Positions 27,330 through 36,492 are shown, counted from the first letter of the stretch. The stretch is DNA of 64,000 nucleotides from an uncultured Pelagibacteraceae bacterium (GCA_902582235.1 CACHQX010000001.1:144768-208767); one strand, 5' to 3'. Numbers and translations are program-made. The notes: a model not told the origin generated them from the sequence alone.

Positions 27330-28273
27330 CTTATTTTATTAATTATATTCTTTGTTTCCATTGTATAAATTTTATATAAATTTTCTGCCTCTGTAAGATT
27401 TATAATTTTAAATTTGATTTTTTCTCCAGGTGGGCATTGCGCTAACTTGTCATAATCTGCACTTATTACAACAGCAATTTTTGGATAACCACCTATTGTT
27501 CCGTGGTCCGAAAGCATTACTATAGGGTCTCCATCAGCTGGAACTTGTATTACTCCTTTTCCTAATCCTTCAGACTTGATGTTTGTATTCTTTAAATTCT
27601 TAATTTTAGGTCCACTTAATCTCATTCCCATTCTATCGGTAAGTTTTGAAACAATAAAATCTTTACTTGTAAAATCTTTAATTGAGTCTTCCGAAAAGTA
27701 ATCAAAGTTTGTGCCCTTTATCACTCTTATAAATTCTATTTTTGAGTTTAAGTATTCTAAACTTTTTTTAATTGAGCTATCAACAGTATTTAAGATTATT
27801 GTTTGTCCAATCTCTATTTTTTTTCCATCATTAGGACCTACTTCAGCTCTAACAGTTGTCGAATAACTATTACAAAATTTATTAATCTGAAAACCACCTT
27901 TTACCGAAAGGTAGCCATAGACTGACTTTTCAGTTGATATAATATCAAGACAATCTTTATTATTTAAATTGTAAGTTTTATAACATTCACCTTTTATTTC
28001 AGAGGTATCTTTTTTAATTATCTTAAAATTAACATTACCTGTGATTACAATAGAGGTTTGACTTCCAGAAAATTCGAGTAAGGGTCCTTGGTATGCAAAT
28101 TCTAATACTGCATCATCTTCTCTATTAGTAATTAATGAGTTAGCGATTAGAAAATTCCTTTTGTCTATTGCTCCACTAAATGGAAGGCCTACGTGATATA
28201 AGTTATCTCTCCCTAAATCTTGAAAAGTGGTATTTATACCTGGTCTCAATACTTTAAAACTATTTTTGCTCAT
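27326..28273 (-). CDS. pxpC: 5-oxoprolinase subunit C (KipA-like)
   Basis: Subunit of the bacterial ATP-dependent 5-oxoprolinase PxpABC, which converts 5-oxoproline to glutamate. The 315-residue protein has the biotin-dependent-carboxyltransferase-like fold motifs of the KipA/YbgK family: FQDLGRDNLYHVGLPFSGAID near the N-terminus, RMGMRLSGPKI, and GVIQVPADGDPIVMLSDHGTIGGYP. It overlaps pxpB by 14 bases. The presence of all three subunits nearby makes the oxoprolinase function firmer than the older kinase-inhibitor label. Confidence 0.93.
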   Translation of the reverse strand: MSKNSFKVLRPGINTTFQDLGRDNLYHVGLPFSGAIDKRNFLIANSLITNREDDAVLEFAYQGPLLEFSGSQTSIVITGNVNFKIIKKDTSEIKGECYKTYNLNNKDCLDIISTEKSVYGYLSVKGGFQINKFCNSYSTTVRAEVGPNDGKKIEIGQTIILNTVDSSIKKSLEYLNSKIEFIRVIKGTNFDYFSEDSIKDFTSKDFIVSKLTDRMGMRLSGPKIKNLKNTNIKSEGLGKGVIQVPADGDPIVMLSDHGTIGGYPKIAVVISADYDKLAQCPPGEKIKFKIINLTEAENLYKIYTMETKNIINKIR

Positions 28274-28937
28274 TAAATTTTGAATATTCCTTTTTTGAAA
28301 TTTCGAAGAACTCTATCTCATCACCTGGATCTATTAAGGTTAATTTGGTTGGATCTTTAGTAAAAACTTTTTTAGGCGAGTTACCAATAATATTCCACCC
28401 ACCTGGACTTTCAAAAGTATAGATATTACAGAATTGTTCTGTAATACCTACTGAGCCCTTAGGAACTTTGACCCTTGGAGTTTCAAGCCTATCTAATCTA
28501 ATTTTTTCTTTAATATCACCAAGGAAAGGCATGCCAGCAATAAATCCTGTCATATAACAAAAATATTTTTGAGATATTAATTGATTGACTATCTCTTTTT
28601 TTCTTAAGCCCACTTTTTTCTCAACCCTTTCTAGGTCAAGTGCAAACTCATCATCAAAACACACGGGTATCTTTACTATTTTTGTTTTAGCTGCTTCAAA
28701 AGTTGAAATATCAAGATTTTCTATCGTATCTTTTACTTTTTTATAGTTGGTAAGTTCTAAATCAAAATAAATTATTAATTTATTATACGAAGGTGCAATG
28801 TTTTTTATGCCAGTAATATTTTTTTTTCTTATATCATTAAAATAATTTATTACTTTTTGATTAGTTTCTTTGTTTACAGTATTGCCAAAATCACAATACA
28901 AAGCTGCGTCGCCAAGATTGTATATATTTTTGATCAT
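28260..28937 (-). CDS. pxpB: 5-oxoprolinase subunit B (KipI-like)
   Basis: A 225-residue KipI/YbgJ-family protein. Visible features are the N-terminal GDAALYCDFGN segment, the central FCYMTGFIAGMPFLGDI motif, the ETPRVKVPKGSVGI motif, and the C-terminal SPGGWNIIG. It forms the PxpB-PxpC complex acting with PxpA. It is transcribed divergently from pxpA with only 27 bases between the start codons, so a compact shared control region is expected. Confidence 0.93.
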   Translation of the reverse strand: MIKNIYNLGDAALYCDFGNTVNKETNQKVINYFNDIRKKNITGIKNIAPSYNKLIIYFDLELTNYKKVKDTIENLDISTFEAAKTKIVKIPVCFDDEFALDLERVEKKVGLRKKEIVNQLISQKYFCYMTGFIAGMPFLGDIKEKIRLDRLETPRVKVPKGSVGITEQFCNIYTFESPGGWNIIGNSPKKVFTKDPTKLTLIDPGDEIEFFEISKKEYSKFNEQK

Positions 28938-28964
28938 GCCATGTTATACTTTAACTCATAAATT

Positions 28965-29738
28965 ATGGAAATTAATATTAATTGTGATTTAGGTGAGAAA
29001 TCTATACACCACTCTAATAAATATGATCCTGAACTATTAGGTATAGTCAATTCTGCAAATATTGCTTGTGGTTATCATGCAGGGGACGAAGATACTATGA
29101 GGGAGACTATAAGAATATCAAAAAAAAATGGTGTAAGCATTGGAGCACACCCATCATTTAATGACCCTGAAAATTTTGGAAGAAAAAGAGTTAATCTTTC
29201 TTCAGCTGAAATAGAAAAACTTATTCAAGATCAATACAATATACTTCAAGCCATTGCACAACAAAACGAAGTCAGCGTATCCCATATTAAGCCTCATGGT
29301 GCGTTAAATAATATGGCATGTGAGGATATTGAATTGGCAACCGTTATTGCAAAAACAATTTACAAAATTAACAAAGATTTAATTTATTTAGTGCCAACAG
29401 GTTCAAAAATGGAAGTGTCTGCAAAAAAACTAGGAATGAAGGTTGCTTGTGAAATTTTTGCAGATAGAAATTATGAGGACGATGGGAACTTAGTCTCAAG
29501 AAAAAAAAGTACTGCTTTAATAACAGATCCAATTAAGGCGCAAGAACATGTTTTGAAAATGGTAAAAAACCAAGCGTTAAATTGTCTCTCCGGTAAACAA
29601 ATTCCTTGTGAAATTGACTCAGTTTGTATACATGGAGACAATCTTTCATCTTTAGATACGGCATTTAAAGTTAGAGAAAATTTAAAAAAAAATTATATAG
29701 ATTTAATGCCATTAGATGAACTAAAAAAGTTTAAATGA
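28965..29738 (+). CDS. pxpA: 5-oxoprolinase subunit A (LamB/YcsF family)
   Basis: A 257-residue LamB/YcsF protein, the PxpA subunit that handles the 5-oxoproline ring opening with PxpBC. N-terminal NCDLGEKS, ANIACGYHAGDEDTM, GAHPSFNDPENFGRK and HIKPHGALNNMA are all diagnostic, as is the C-terminal CIHGDNLSS. Oxoproline forms from glutamine and during glutathione turnover, so the enzyme returns it to glutamate. Its stop overlaps the TPR gene start by 4 bases (ATGA). Confidence 0.94.
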   Translation: MEININCDLGEKSIHHSNKYDPELLGIVNSANIACGYHAGDEDTMRETIRISKKNGVSIGAHPSFNDPENFGRKRVNLSSAEIEKLIQDQYNILQAIAQQNEVSVSHIKPHGALNNMACEDIELATVIAKTIYKINKDLIYLVPTGSKMEVSAKKLGMKVACEIFADRNYEDDGNLVSRKKSTALITDPIKAQEHVLKMVKNQALNCLSGKQIPCEIDSVCIHGDNLSSLDTAFKVRENLKKNYIDLMPLDELKKFK

Positions 29739-30238
29739 TGTATAAAAAATTTTTAACTGTTTTATTATTTGTTTTAATTACTAGTCCTGTTTTTTCAGCA
29801 GGTAGCAGTGGCGGATCTGGTAGTGGTGGAGAAACTAAGCCGGTAAGCCAATACCAAATTGGAGAAAAAATGATAAATAAAGCAAAAAAATTTGAAAAAA
29901 AAAATAAAACAGATAAAGCACAAAAACATTACAAAAAAGCTATTGGATATTTACTAAAACATAATAAAAAATTTCCTGCAGACCCCAACACACTAAATTA
30001 TTTAGGCTTTGCACATAGAAAAATTGGTGATTACGAAAATGCAGAAATATATTATTCGATGGGACTTGAATTAGATCCTAAACATGTAGGTATAAACGAA
30101 TACATGGGAGAATTATTTGTAGTAACTAATAGAATAGATAAAGCTAGAGAAAGACTTGCTGTTCTAAAAGATTGTAACTGCAAAGAGTACAAAGAGCTTA
30201 AATTAGTAATCGAAGGAAAAAAAGAGTCTAAATACTAG
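29735..30238 (+). CDS. Exported TPR-repeat protein
   Basis: A 167-residue protein with a signal peptide (MMYKKFLTVLLFVLITSPVFSA) followed by a Gly/Ser linker and at least two tetratricopeptide-like helical repeats (about residues 45-140, for example LNYLGFAHRKIGDYENAEIYYSMGLELDP). A CNC motif lies near the C-terminus. It is probably periplasmic and mediates protein contacts. It is coupled to pxpA by a 4-base overlap and converges on the TRAP dctM gene with overlapping stops. No specific function recognised. Confidence 0.8.
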   Translation: MMYKKFLTVLLFVLITSPVFSAGSSGGSGSGGETKPVSQYQIGEKMINKAKKFEKKNKTDKAQKHYKKAIGYLLKHNKKFPADPNTLNYLGFAHRKIGDYENAEIYYSMGLELDPKHVGINEYMGELFVVTNRIDKARERLAVLKDCNCKEYKELKLVIEGKKESKY

Positions 30239-31545
30239 TTTATATTCTGGATCATTTTCTCTGGAAGCCACAAAGCTATTTCAGGAAATATAATAATTAT
30301 AACTGTTGCTAAGATCATTAAAAGAAAAAGTGGAAAAGCACTTCTTGCTATATATCCCATATCTTTTTCTGCCATTCCTTGTAGAACAAATAAATTAAAC
30401 CCAACGGGTGGAGTTATTTGCGCCATTTCAACCACAACTACTAAGAATATACCAAACCAAATCATATCAAAGCCGGCTTGTCTAATCATAGGCTCAATTA
30501 TTGCCATAGTTAAAACTACTGCAGAAATTCCATCTAAAAACATTCCAAGAATTATGTAAAAAATCATTAACACAATAATAAGTATGTAAGGTGATAGCTG
30601 CATTGTATCTATCCAAATTGCTAAATTTCTAGGTAATCCAGTAAAGCCCATTGCTAATGAAAGAAAAGTTGATCCTGCTAGAATAAATCCGATCATACAA
30701 GAGGTTTTGGTTGCTCCTAATAAGGACTTCTTAAATGAATCCACAGTTAAACTTTTTTGAAAAAAAGATAATATTAATGCTCCAACTACCCCCAATGAAG
30801 CTGCTTCTGTTGCAGTGGCTACGCCTGAATAAATAGATCCAATTACAGATACAATTAACAAAATTACTGGAATTAGTTTGCCTGATTTTTTAATTTTTTC
30901 AATAAAAGGTATATCTTCTGTCAAGACAGGCATTTTATTTTTGTTCATCAATGACCAAATAACAACGTAAGTCATGAAAATAATAGCAATCATTATTCCA
31001 GGGAAAATTCCTGCAATAAAAAGCTTAGCAATAGATTCTTGAACTGTTACACCGTAAATTATTAAAATTATGGAAGGTGGTATCAACAAACCTAAAGTTC
31101 CAGAACCAGCTAAACTTCCAAGCAATATTTTTTCTGGATAGTTTCTTTTACGAAGTTCCGGTATAGACATTTTACCTACAGTCGCAACTGTTGCTGCAGA
31201 GGAACCTGAAATGGCTGCAAAAATTGCACAGCCAACAACATTTACATGAATAAGTCCTCCTGGAAGCTTTTGCATCCAAGGAGAAAGTCCTTCAAAAAGA
31301 TTTTCAGATAATTTAGTTCTAAATAATATTTCACCCATCCAAACAAATAATGGAAGGGCAGTAAGTGTCCAAGATGATGACATCCCCCAAATTGTTGTCG
31401 CCATTGCATCACCAACTGGTCTTGATGTAAACAATTCCATTGCAATAGCTGAGACACCAATCATGCTTAAAGCAACCCATACACCGCTACTTAGAAATAA
31501 CAATAAAACAGTAATAAAAAAAATTGCTAATATAATTTCAGTCAT
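30235..31545 (-). CDS. dctM: TRAP transporter large permease (DctM)
   Basis: The 436-residue, roughly twelve-helix permease of a tripartite ATP-independent periplasmic transporter. The family motifs GLLIPPSIILIIYGV and the EAASLGVVGALI segment are present, and the C-terminal region has EMAQITPPVGFNLFVLQG. It uses the ion gradient to import a substrate delivered by DctP. It overlaps dctQ by 8 bases and is last in the dctP-dctQ-dctM unit. Confidence 0.94.
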   Translation of the reverse strand: MTEIILAIFFITVLLLFLSSGVWVALSMIGVSAIAMELFTSRPVGDAMATTIWGMSSSWTLTALPLFVWMGEILFRTKLSENLFEGLSPWMQKLPGGLIHVNVVGCAIFAAISGSSAATVATVGKMSIPELRKRNYPEKILLGSLAGSGTLGLLIPPSIILIIYGVTVQESIAKLFIAGIFPGIMIAIIFMTYVVIWSLMNKNKMPVLTEDIPFIEKIKKSGKLIPVILLIVSVIGSIYSGVATATEAASLGVVGALILSFFQKSLTVDSFKKSLLGATKTSCMIGFILAGSTFLSLAMGFTGLPRNLAIWIDTMQLSPYILIIVLMIFYIILGMFLDGISAVVLTMAIIEPMIRQAGFDMIWFGIFLVVVVEMAQITPPVGFNLFVLQGMAEKDMGYIARSAFPLFLLMILATVIIIIFPEIALWLPEKMIQNIN

Positions 31546-32020
31546 TTTTAAATGCTTTAAATAGATGGTGTAAAATACAAATAAAAAAAATTAAAGATCC
31601 CAAAGCTAAACTTGTCTGGGGTATCCAAATTAAAATTTCATCAGCACCTTCGCTTCTCTCCTGAAATTTATAAGAAACAAATAACATCTTGCTGAAATAG
31701 AAAAAAAGAAATCCAGAAAAAATAGACGAAATTGATAAACACCATAGTTCAAATATTCTTTTTAATCGACCGCCCATTTTTTCTAGAAATAAAGTAATTC
31801 TTATATGGCCGCCCTCTGAAAATGTATAAGCAAGAGCAAAAAAAGTTGAAGCAGCCATACAATATCCTGAGTACTCTGACAAACCTCTTATGTAAAAATC
31901 AAAAATTCTAGAAGATATTCCAATTAAAATAAAAACTGCAACAAGTATGAGAAATAAAGCTGCTAATATACCTGAAAATTTATAAACTCGATGAAGGAAG
32001 TTTTCTATTTTGATTAACAT
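31538..32020 (-). CDS. dctQ: TRAP transporter small permease (DctQ)
   Basis: A 160-residue four-helix DctQ protein. SEYSGYCMAASTFFALAYTFSEGGHIRITLFLE is the typical central segment of the family. It partners with DctM in the membrane. It lies after dctP, separated by a strong hairpin that can act as a partial terminator, so it may be made at a lower level than the binding protein. Confidence 0.92.
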   Translation of the reverse strand: MLIKIENFLHRVYKFSGILAALFLILVAVFILIGISSRIFDFYIRGLSEYSGYCMAASTFFALAYTFSEGGHIRITLFLEKMGGRLKRIFELWCLSISSIFSGFLFFYFSKMLFVSYKFQERSEGADEILIWIPQTSLALGSLIFFICILHHLFKAFKND

Positions 32021-32026
32021 AATTTA

Positions 32027-32055
32027 AAAAGGCCATCTAATAAAGATGGCCTTTT
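32027..32055 (-). terminator. Hairpin with T-runs between dctP and dctQ (attenuating terminator)
   Basis: A perfect 12-bp stem (AAAAGGCCATCT paired with AGATGGCCTTTT) with a 5-base loop, followed by T-runs on both strands. Because the DctQM genes continue downstream on the minus strand, it probably allows partial read-through and gives more binding protein than permease. Confidence 0.8.
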
Positions 32056-32066
32056 ATTTTAAATTG

Positions 32067-33035
32067 TTAATATTTTGATAAAACAGTTTGTCCTCTTGAA
32101 CCAGCTTTACTAGCCCATTCTTTAGACATTGTTTGACCAACTTTTTCAAAATGAGATTTTAAAGCAGCGTTAACTTTACCAACAGTCATGCCAGCATCAG
32201 CTAAAGCTTTTTTATCATTTTTATTTCCCATTTTAGAAAGCTGCCAACCTTTTCTCTCAGCAACTGCAGCTTCTTTCATGATTAAATCTTGAGTCGCTTT
32301 ATCTAGCTTATTCCACGCCTCTTTGTTAGCTATAATCATATTTTTTGGAAACCATGCAGCAATGTCATAAAAATATTTTACTCCATTTTCCCAAATTTTT
32401 TTGTTCTTACCAGTTGTTGGAGAGGTAATCATACTTTCAACAGCTCCTGTTGAGAATGCTTGAGATATCTCAGCAGCTTCAATTTTTGTTGGAGCCATTC
32501 CAGTTAACTCCGCGATTCTTACAGTTGCACTGTTATAAGCTCTAAACTTAAGACCTTTTAGATCTGATACACTATTGATTTCTTTTTTAGAGTATAGACC
32601 TTGAGCCGGCCATGGAACTGCGTATAAAAACACAAGTCCTTTTTTATCCAAATTTTTTGCAATTTCAGCTTTTGATGCTTTGTAAAGTTTCATAGCATCT
32701 GAGTAGGAAGTTGCTAAAAATGGCAGTGAGTCAATTTCTAGTAATGGATCCTCTTTACCCAAAGCTGACATAAATCTTTCTCCAATTGGAGCCTGACCAG
32801 TTCTAACAGCTCTAAAAATTTCTCCCCCTTTAAATAGAGAACCACCCGGATGAGTAACTATAGTGAGTTTGCCTTTACTTTTTTTTGTTACATTATTTGC
32901 AAATTCAGTTGCGTTTGCTGAATGAAAGTTTCCAGCACCATAAGCCAGAGCCATATCCCATTTTTCAGCAGCATTTGAATGTGTAAACACAAGTAGGGCA
33001 ACAAAAATTGATAAAATATATTTAAATATTTTCAT
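32067..33035 (-). CDS. dctP: TRAP transporter substrate-binding protein (DctP)
   Basis: A 322-residue periplasmic binding protein with a cleavable signal peptide (to about HSNAA). The conserved carboxylate-binding Arg of the family lies in LKGLKFRAYNSATVR, followed by the FSTGAVESMITSPTTG segment that shapes the pocket. A strong Shine-Dalgarno (AAGGAGGAG) precedes the ATG, fitting abundant expression. Substrate is probably a small organic acid; its place next to pxpABC makes 5-oxoproline a candidate, as TRAP proteins of Bordetella bind pyroglutamate, but this is inference. Confidence 0.92.
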   Translation of the reverse strand: MKIFKYILSIFVALLVFTHSNAAEKWDMALAYGAGNFHSANATEFANNVTKKSKGKLTIVTHPGGSLFKGGEIFRAVRTGQAPIGERFMSALGKEDPLLEIDSLPFLATSYSDAMKLYKASKAEIAKNLDKKGLVFLYAVPWPAQGLYSKKEINSVSDLKGLKFRAYNSATVRIAELTGMAPTKIEAAEISQAFSTGAVESMITSPTTGKNKKIWENGVKYFYDIAAWFPKNMIIANKEAWNKLDKATQDLIMKEAAVAERKGWQLSKMGNKNDKKALADAGMTVGKVNAALKSHFEKVGQTMSKEWASKAGSRGQTVLSKY

Positions 33036-33150
33036 TTCTCCTCCTTAATTTATTTAACACCTATTTGATTATGTCTAAATCTTTAAATCAATAAAAATTT
33101 TCACTACTTTTAATTGAATTATACAAAAAATTTTATATTATTGAGGAATC

Positions 33151-33762
33151 TTGATTGAACAATCTATTATACTCTTACAAATTATCTTCATAGATATTAT
33201 CCTTGCAGCAGATAATGCAATTATAATTGGATTAATAGCTGCTAACTTTGTTCCAAAACACAGAAAACAAATTATATTGTGGGGTGTTGCAGGTGCTTTA
33301 GTTTTTAAAGTTATTTTCGCTGTATTTGCAACCTACTTATTTAAATTTTATTTCATCAAAATTTTAGGTGGTTTACTCTTAGTTTGGATCGTTAATGATT
33401 TAAGAAAAGATTTGTTTGAGATCAAAAAAATTAAATCTCCAACTAAGGTATCAAAACAGCCCTCATACATACAAAGTGTCTATAAAGTTCTTTTTGCGGA
33501 TATAACAATAAGCTTCGATAACGTAATTGGGGTAGTTGGTGCTGCAAAAGGAAACTTTGGATTTATGGTTTTTGGTTTGGTTTTATCAGTTATTTTGACA
33601 GGTGCTCTTGCAACTTACCTTGCAAACTACATTCAAAAACATTTATGGATCGCTTATATAGGTTTGGCCTTTATTTTAATTGTTGCTATTCAATTGATAA
33701 TTGGTGGTCTTGTTGATTTAGAAATACTAAAGGTAGCTGAAGATTTTAAAAAGTATTTCTAG
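33151..33762 (+). CDS. TerC family integral membrane protein
   Basis: A 203-residue protein with about seven hydrophobic segments and the two acidic TerC motifs LAADNAI (N-terminal) and ISFDNVIGV (central), which line the ion path in this family. Members export manganese or other metal ions or assist insertion of metalloproteins. The start is TTG with a GAGGAA Shine-Dalgarno 3-8 bases upstream. The 3' end overlaps the convergent MFS gene by 17 bases. Confidence 0.86.
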   Translation: MIEQSIILLQIIFIDIILAADNAIIIGLIAANFVPKHRKQIILWGVAGALVFKVIFAVFATYLFKFYFIKILGGLLLVWIVNDLRKDLFEIKKIKSPTKVSKQPSYIQSVYKVLFADITISFDNVIGVVGAAKGNFGFMVFGLVLSVILTGALATYLANYIQKHLWIAYIGLAFILIVAIQLIIGGLVDLEILKVAEDFKKYF

Positions 33763-34924
33763 TTTTTTTTTCAATAAATTCAGCTCTTAATATTATAATC
33801 AATATAATTGCCATTAAAGGGATACAGATAATGTTCATTAACTTCCAATTAGTTAAGACTAATAATATACCAGCTGATAAACTCCCTATTGCGTGTACTG
33901 AATAAACTACAAAATCATTTAAACCTTGAGCTTTAAATTTTTCGTGTTCTTTATAAGTTGTTACCAGAAGACTTGTCCCTGATATGAATAAAAAATTCCA
34001 GCCAAACCCAAGAAAAATCAGAGCAATTAAATAATTAAAAAAAGTTTGGTCAAGTAAACTTAAGACTATTGTTACACCATAAAGTAACAGACCAACATAC
34101 ATAATTTTGCTATGTCCAAATTTCTTTATCAAATTTCCAGTTATTAGGGATGGTAAAAACATTGATGCAACATGCATCTGAATAACAAAACTTGTCTTAT
34201 CTAATGACATATTTTCCATTACATGCATGCTTATTGGAGTAGCAGTCATCAAAAAGGTCATTATTGCATATCCAAATGCACTTGCCACCATTGCTTGTAA
34301 AAATCTAGGTTGAGAAATAATTTCAAAATAGCCTCTACCAATAAAACTTATATCTTTTTTTTCGATTGTATTGTTTTTGTAAAATAAAAAGAGAATAGCT
34401 GGCAGAAACATATACACCGCAAGGGAGACATATGAACCAACATATAATTGATCTGACAAAAAGTTTTTTGTTAAATTTGCTGTGCCTGGACCAATAAATG
34501 CAGACACTATACCTCCTAAAAGAATTATTGAAATTGCTTTCGGTATTTTCTCTTTATCAACACTTTCAGCTGCAGCAAATCGATATTGATGGGTAAAAGC
34601 CATTCCAACCCCAATAAAAAAATTTGCAAAACAAAATAAAATAAAATTCTGAGACATAACTGAATATGCGGCCAATAACGAAACTAAAGAATTAGAAATA
34701 GCTGCAAAAATAAAGCCAGCCTTTCTTCCTAATAAACTCATTGTTTTAGTGGCAACTATTGCTCCAAGTGCGATACCAACAACAGATATTGACATTGGTA
34801 AAGTTGATAAGGACTTCAGAGGACTTATTTGCGATCCAATAATACCACTCAGAAAAACTGTAACGGGTGCAGCTGTAAAACTAAAAATTTGACTAAAAAA
34901 AAGTACGAATAAGTTTCTGTTCAT
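33746..34924 (-). CDS. MFS transporter
   Basis: A 392-residue major facilitator protein with about twelve helices. The loop motif after helix two reads KTMSLLGRKAGFIFA, equivalent to the MFS GxxxDRxGRK motif but without the Asp-Arg pair, and FFIGVGMAFTHQYRFAAAESV covers helices 4-5. The closest type is the 12-helix multidrug or metabolite exporter group, but I cannot name a substrate. The 59-base gap to the next upstream gene on the same strand may contain its promoter. Confidence 0.82.
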   Translation of the reverse strand: MNRNLFVLFFSQIFSFTAAPVTVFLSGIIGSQISPLKSLSTLPMSISVVGIALGAIVATKTMSLLGRKAGFIFAAISNSLVSLLAAYSVMSQNFILFCFANFFIGVGMAFTHQYRFAAAESVDKEKIPKAISIILLGGIVSAFIGPGTANLTKNFLSDQLYVGSYVSLAVYMFLPAILFLFYKNNTIEKKDISFIGRGYFEIISQPRFLQAMVASAFGYAIMTFLMTATPISMHVMENMSLDKTSFVIQMHVASMFLPSLITGNLIKKFGHSKIMYVGLLLYGVTIVLSLLDQTFFNYLIALIFLGFGWNFLFISGTSLLVTTYKEHEKFKAQGLNDFVVYSVHAIGSLSAGILLVLTNWKLMNIICIPLMAIILIIILRAEFIEKKTRNTF

Positions 34925-34983
34925 TAGTTAGATCCTTATTATAAGAATTAACTTATCAAAGGTATTTCATTTGAAAAAGAACT

Positions 34984-35679
34984 TCAAACTTTTTCGTATT
35001 CAAAGTTTTGAGTGGTCTCATTCACTTGTATTTGAACAGCTCCATTACTTAAATGAAACTTTCGGGCCATTTCTGTGAGTGGTGATAAAGTAATTAGCCG
35101 ATTTAAATGGTGTGTTTTTTTAATTAATTTGAATACCTCTTTCACAATTAATTTACCTCCACCTCTTTTTTTTGACCATACTGTGTATGCAATCGCTATT
35201 TTTCCCACTTGATAGTCTCTACGGATACTTTGAAGAAAAGCATCTTTGCTCATCATATCTAATTCTTCAACACTTTTTGGAATTTCATTTGTAAAAGCAA
35301 AACACATTACAGCATGTATTTCACCTTTGTATTTAACTCCATAAATTTTTCTACCATAACTAGTTCTAAATTTATTATCTAACTCAGGTCTTACAGGATC
35401 CTCGTTTGTATTACATTTTTTAAGCTCAATAATTTCAGCTCCTTTAATCCAGTCAAAAAGATTATCTATATTTTTTGAGATGATCTGTTTATTTCTTCTG
35501 ATTCTAGCTTTAATCCTAGGTTTAAACGTTTTAGAACTTTTCGAATTATCGTTTTTTTTATATTTTGAAACTAATTGTTCTTTTACAGTTTGAAGAACTT
35601 CCTTAGTGTTTTTTGTGGCACTATTTTTTATATATTTGGAAACTAATTTTTGCTTTACATTTTTAAAAATTTGTCTCAT
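34984..35679 (-). CDS. Lysine-rich protein with GNAT-like C-terminal domain
   Basis: A 231-residue protein. Residues 1-80 are highly basic and contain an imperfect internal duplication (VKQKLVSKYIKN and VKEQLVSKYKKN, 24 residues apart), visible also as two similar ~30-base segments at 35561-35592 and 35633-35662. Residues ~85-231 look like an acetyltransferase fold: a beta-strand region, then AIAYTVWSKKRGGGKLIVKEVFKLI resembling the acetyl-CoA loop, then TLSPLTEMARKFHLSNGA. The match is from pattern only. It follows the ProC-like gene by 1 base. No function assigned. Confidence 0.65.
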   Translation of the reverse strand: MRQIFKNVKQKLVSKYIKNSATKNTKEVLQTVKEQLVSKYKKNDNSKSSKTFKPRIKARIRRNKQIISKNIDNLFDWIKGAEIIELKKCNTNEDPVRPELDNKFRTSYGRKIYGVKYKGEIHAVMCFAFTNEIPKSVEELDMMSKDAFLQSIRRDYQVGKIAIAYTVWSKKRGGGKLIVKEVFKLIKKTHHLNRLITLSPLTEMARKFHLSNGAVQIQVNETTQNFEYEKV

Positions 35680-35680
35680 A

Positions 35681-36451
35681 TCAATTTTTTTTCAACCTTT
35701 TTAAAATATCACTAAGAGTTTTGTCAGTCGACTTATAAAATTTGAGTTTTTTAAATAATTTAACACCTTGTTCATTTAATCCTCCAGGTGTTTGAGAATT
35801 TTTTACCAAAATTGATAAATCTTTTACAGAATTTTTTTGTGCGTTTTCAGAAAGTGCAACAAACAATGAAGTAATATAATTTTGAGCATTTTCTCTTTTA
35901 ATCCCTTTTAAAATAAGCCATTTTGATAAGGTATTTAAAAATTCGTAGAATGGCGCCATCATTCCAGATGTTGACCAGAAATTAAGAGATTTTTTTTCAT
36001 TATTTATTTCAATAACCGTACCTAAGTGAGAAAAAAATTTTTTTACTTTTTTATTTGGTGGAAATATTGGAATTGGACCTTTTCTTAAAGATATTGGTGG
36101 CAAAGGAATTGCACGAACAATATCTTTATTAATTTTAGTTAATTTTTTTAATACTGGAAGTTGTATTGTTGAAATAAAGCTAATAATAACTTGTTTTTTT
36201 CTAAAATTTAGTTTTCCGATGATTTGATTGCCAACCTTTGGTGTAACAGCTAAAAAAACCCAATCTGATTTATCTATTATTAGCTGGTTGTCTTTTTCAA
36301 TTTGAATTTTTTTATTCTTTTTTCTTAAAAAAGAGGAAATTTTTTTATTTCGTTCTGATAAATAAATTTTTTTAAACTTTAATTTTGATCCTAAGATACC
36401 AATAACTACAGCTTTTGTAATTTCACCAGTTCCAATAAATCCTAATTTCAT
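35681..36451 (-). CDS. Pyrroline-5-carboxylate reductase-like protein
   Basis: A 256-residue ProC-family oxidoreductase. The NAD(P) motif GFIGTGEITKAVVIG lies at the N-terminus, DWVFLAVTPKVGNQII is the second strand pattern of the family, and the substrate-side helix contains TPGGLNEQGV, equivalent to the PGGTT-type motif of P5CR. The sequence is very lysine-rich and divergent, and the final-domain motif differs from canonical ProC (GLNEQ instead of GTT), so a related imine or oxidised-amino-acid reductase is possible. First gene of a two-gene minus-strand unit. Confidence 0.75.
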   Translation of the reverse strand: MKLGFIGTGEITKAVVIGILGSKLKFKKIYLSERNKKISSFLRKKNKKIQIEKDNQLIIDKSDWVFLAVTPKVGNQIIGKLNFRKKQVIISFISTIQLPVLKKLTKINKDIVRAIPLPPISLRKGPIPIFPPNKKVKKFFSHLGTVIEINNEKKSLNFWSTSGMMAPFYEFLNTLSKWLILKGIKRENAQNYITSLFVALSENAQKNSVKDLSILVKNSQTPGGLNEQGVKLFKKLKFYKSTDKTLSDILKRLKKN

Positions 36452-36480
36452 AATATTAATAATATTATTATCACAAAAAC

Positions 36481-36486
36481 TATAAT
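36481..36486 (+). promoter_or_regulatory. -10 element of a candidate small RNA gene
   Basis: A perfect TATAAT on the plus strand in the gap between the divergent proC-like and TIGR03643 genes. Transcription would begin at about 36492-36494. The -35 region is AT-rich without a clear TTGACA match. It points at a 130-base region ending in a terminator rather than directly at the next gene. Confidence 0.5.
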
Positions 36487-36492
36487 ATTGAT

